Part shown: one piece after another, positions 39,418 to 40,114 of the stretch
Position numbering within the stretch: the stretch's first letter is position 1
How the letters are laid out: each line of letters starts with the position of its first letter
Assembly: GCA_024279095.1 (NCBI GenBank)
Contig: JAJRRY010000035.1
Location: 1 to 40,114 of the forward strand
Source: Alphaproteobacteria bacterium
Lineage (GTDB): Bacteria; Pseudomonadota; Alphaproteobacteria; Rhizobiales; Aestuariivirgaceae
DNA: 40,114 nucleotides
Direction of reading: 5' to 3'
The notes under the pieces: model-generated
The model's input: the letters and a program-made list of their open reading frames with translations, nothing else
What the model was told of the DNA's origin: nothing
Database searches by the model: none
Program-made: the position numbers and the translations under genes

Positions 39418-39960
39418 ATTCGCAGGCCATACAGAGGACCGGTAAAGCCCCGTGACGAGGGACCGAGAGTCAACGGCCGGATCACGGCGGCGGAAGTGCT
39501 GGTGATCGACGAGAACGGGGAGAAACGCGGCGTGCTGCCCATCCAGGATGCGCTGGCGCTGGCCGAGGAGGCCGGCCTCGATCTGGTGGAGGTGGCGCCG
39601 AATGCGAATCCGCCGGTATGCAAGATTCTCGACTACGGCAAGTACAAGTATCAGGCCCAGAAGAAGGCCGCCGAGGCGCGCAAGAAGCAGAAGACCGTCG
39701 AGGTCAAGGAAATCAAGATGCGCCCGACCATCGACACCCATGATTACGAGGTGAAGATGAAGGCGCTGAAGAAGTTTCTTTCCAAGGGCGACAAGGTCAA
39801 GGTTTCGGTGCGCTTCCGCGGCCGCGAGATGGCACATGCCAATCTGGGGCGCGAGCTTCTGGAGCGCGTCGTCGGAGAGCTTGACGCGGACGAGGTCAAG
39901 GTCGAGCTGATGCCCAAGATGGAAGGGCGTCAGATGGTCATGATCCTGGCTCCGAAATGA
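39418..39960 (+). CDS. infC: Translation initiation factor IF-3 with ATT start codon
   Basis: AAAAAGGAGG-CGATACC-ATT then [60 protein letters not shown]; the ORF track begins 26 codons too late. Confidence 0.92.
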   Translation: MRRPYRGPVKPRDEGPRVNGRITAAEVLVIDENGEKRGVLPIQDALALAEEAGLDLVEVAPNANPPVCKILDYGKYKYQAQKKAAEARKKQKTVEVKEIKMRPTIDTHDYEVKMKALKKFLSKGDKVKVSVRFRGREMAHANLGRELLERVVGELDADEVKVELMPKMEGRQMVMILAPK

Positions 39961-40027
39961 GGATGTGCGACCGCCTTTTTGCTTGACTCCGTAGAGGAAA
40001 TGCGGGCATACGCACGCCCACGCGGAA

Positions 40028-40060
40028 GCGGACGGAAAAAAGGGATCCGTCCGCACTTTT
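40028..40060 (+). terminator. Hairpin GCGGACGGA-N9-TCCGTCCGC followed by a T-rich stretch, downstream of infC
   Basis: 9-bp perfect stem then ACTTTT; possible terminator or attenuator for whatever follows. Confidence 0.6.
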
Positions 40061-40114
40061 CCGTTGCCCAAGGCTGACAACAACGACAACAAGCGAAGTC
40101 CGCCGGGGAAACCC

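Overview
This is a high-GC, alphaproteobacterial-looking chromosomal window. About 0-10 kb is a flagellar block: FlgJ-like, FlgN-like, FliI, FlgF, DUF1217, MotA, FliM, FliN, FliG and FlhB. About 10-20 kb is accessory/regulatory: a PilZ protein, a LuxR-type regulator, two divergent Asp/Gly-rich secreted proteins beside an OmpR/EnvZ-type two-component system, a partial Tad/Flp pilus locus, MscL and a YcxB-like protein. About 20.6-31.6 kb is a Calvin-cycle cluster, cbbR-<>-cbbL-cbbS-cbbQ-cbbO (form IAq-like RuBisCO), followed by an FBP aldolase carrying a C-terminal Dabb-like domain, msrPQ, trpF and two paralogous uncharacterised proteins. About 31.6-40.1 kb is housekeeping: a ParA-like ATPase, DUF1150, SecB, FxsA, Tim44, GrpE, HrcA, enoyl-CoA hydratase, rpsT, an alpha/beta hydrolase and infC. 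The strongest oddity is that the adjacent genes fliN and fliG each carry one in-frame TAG codon (7514-7516 and 7944-7946) in otherwise intact reading frames, while TAG also terminates mscL, fxsA and tim44. Other points of note are a TTAA-N7-TTAAC CtrA-like box upstream of flp, a T-N11-A palindrome between cbbR and cbbL, a terminator hairpin between cbbS and cbbQ, and an ATT start codon for infC that the ORF track misses. No tRNA, rRNA, CRISPR array or transposase was recognised.
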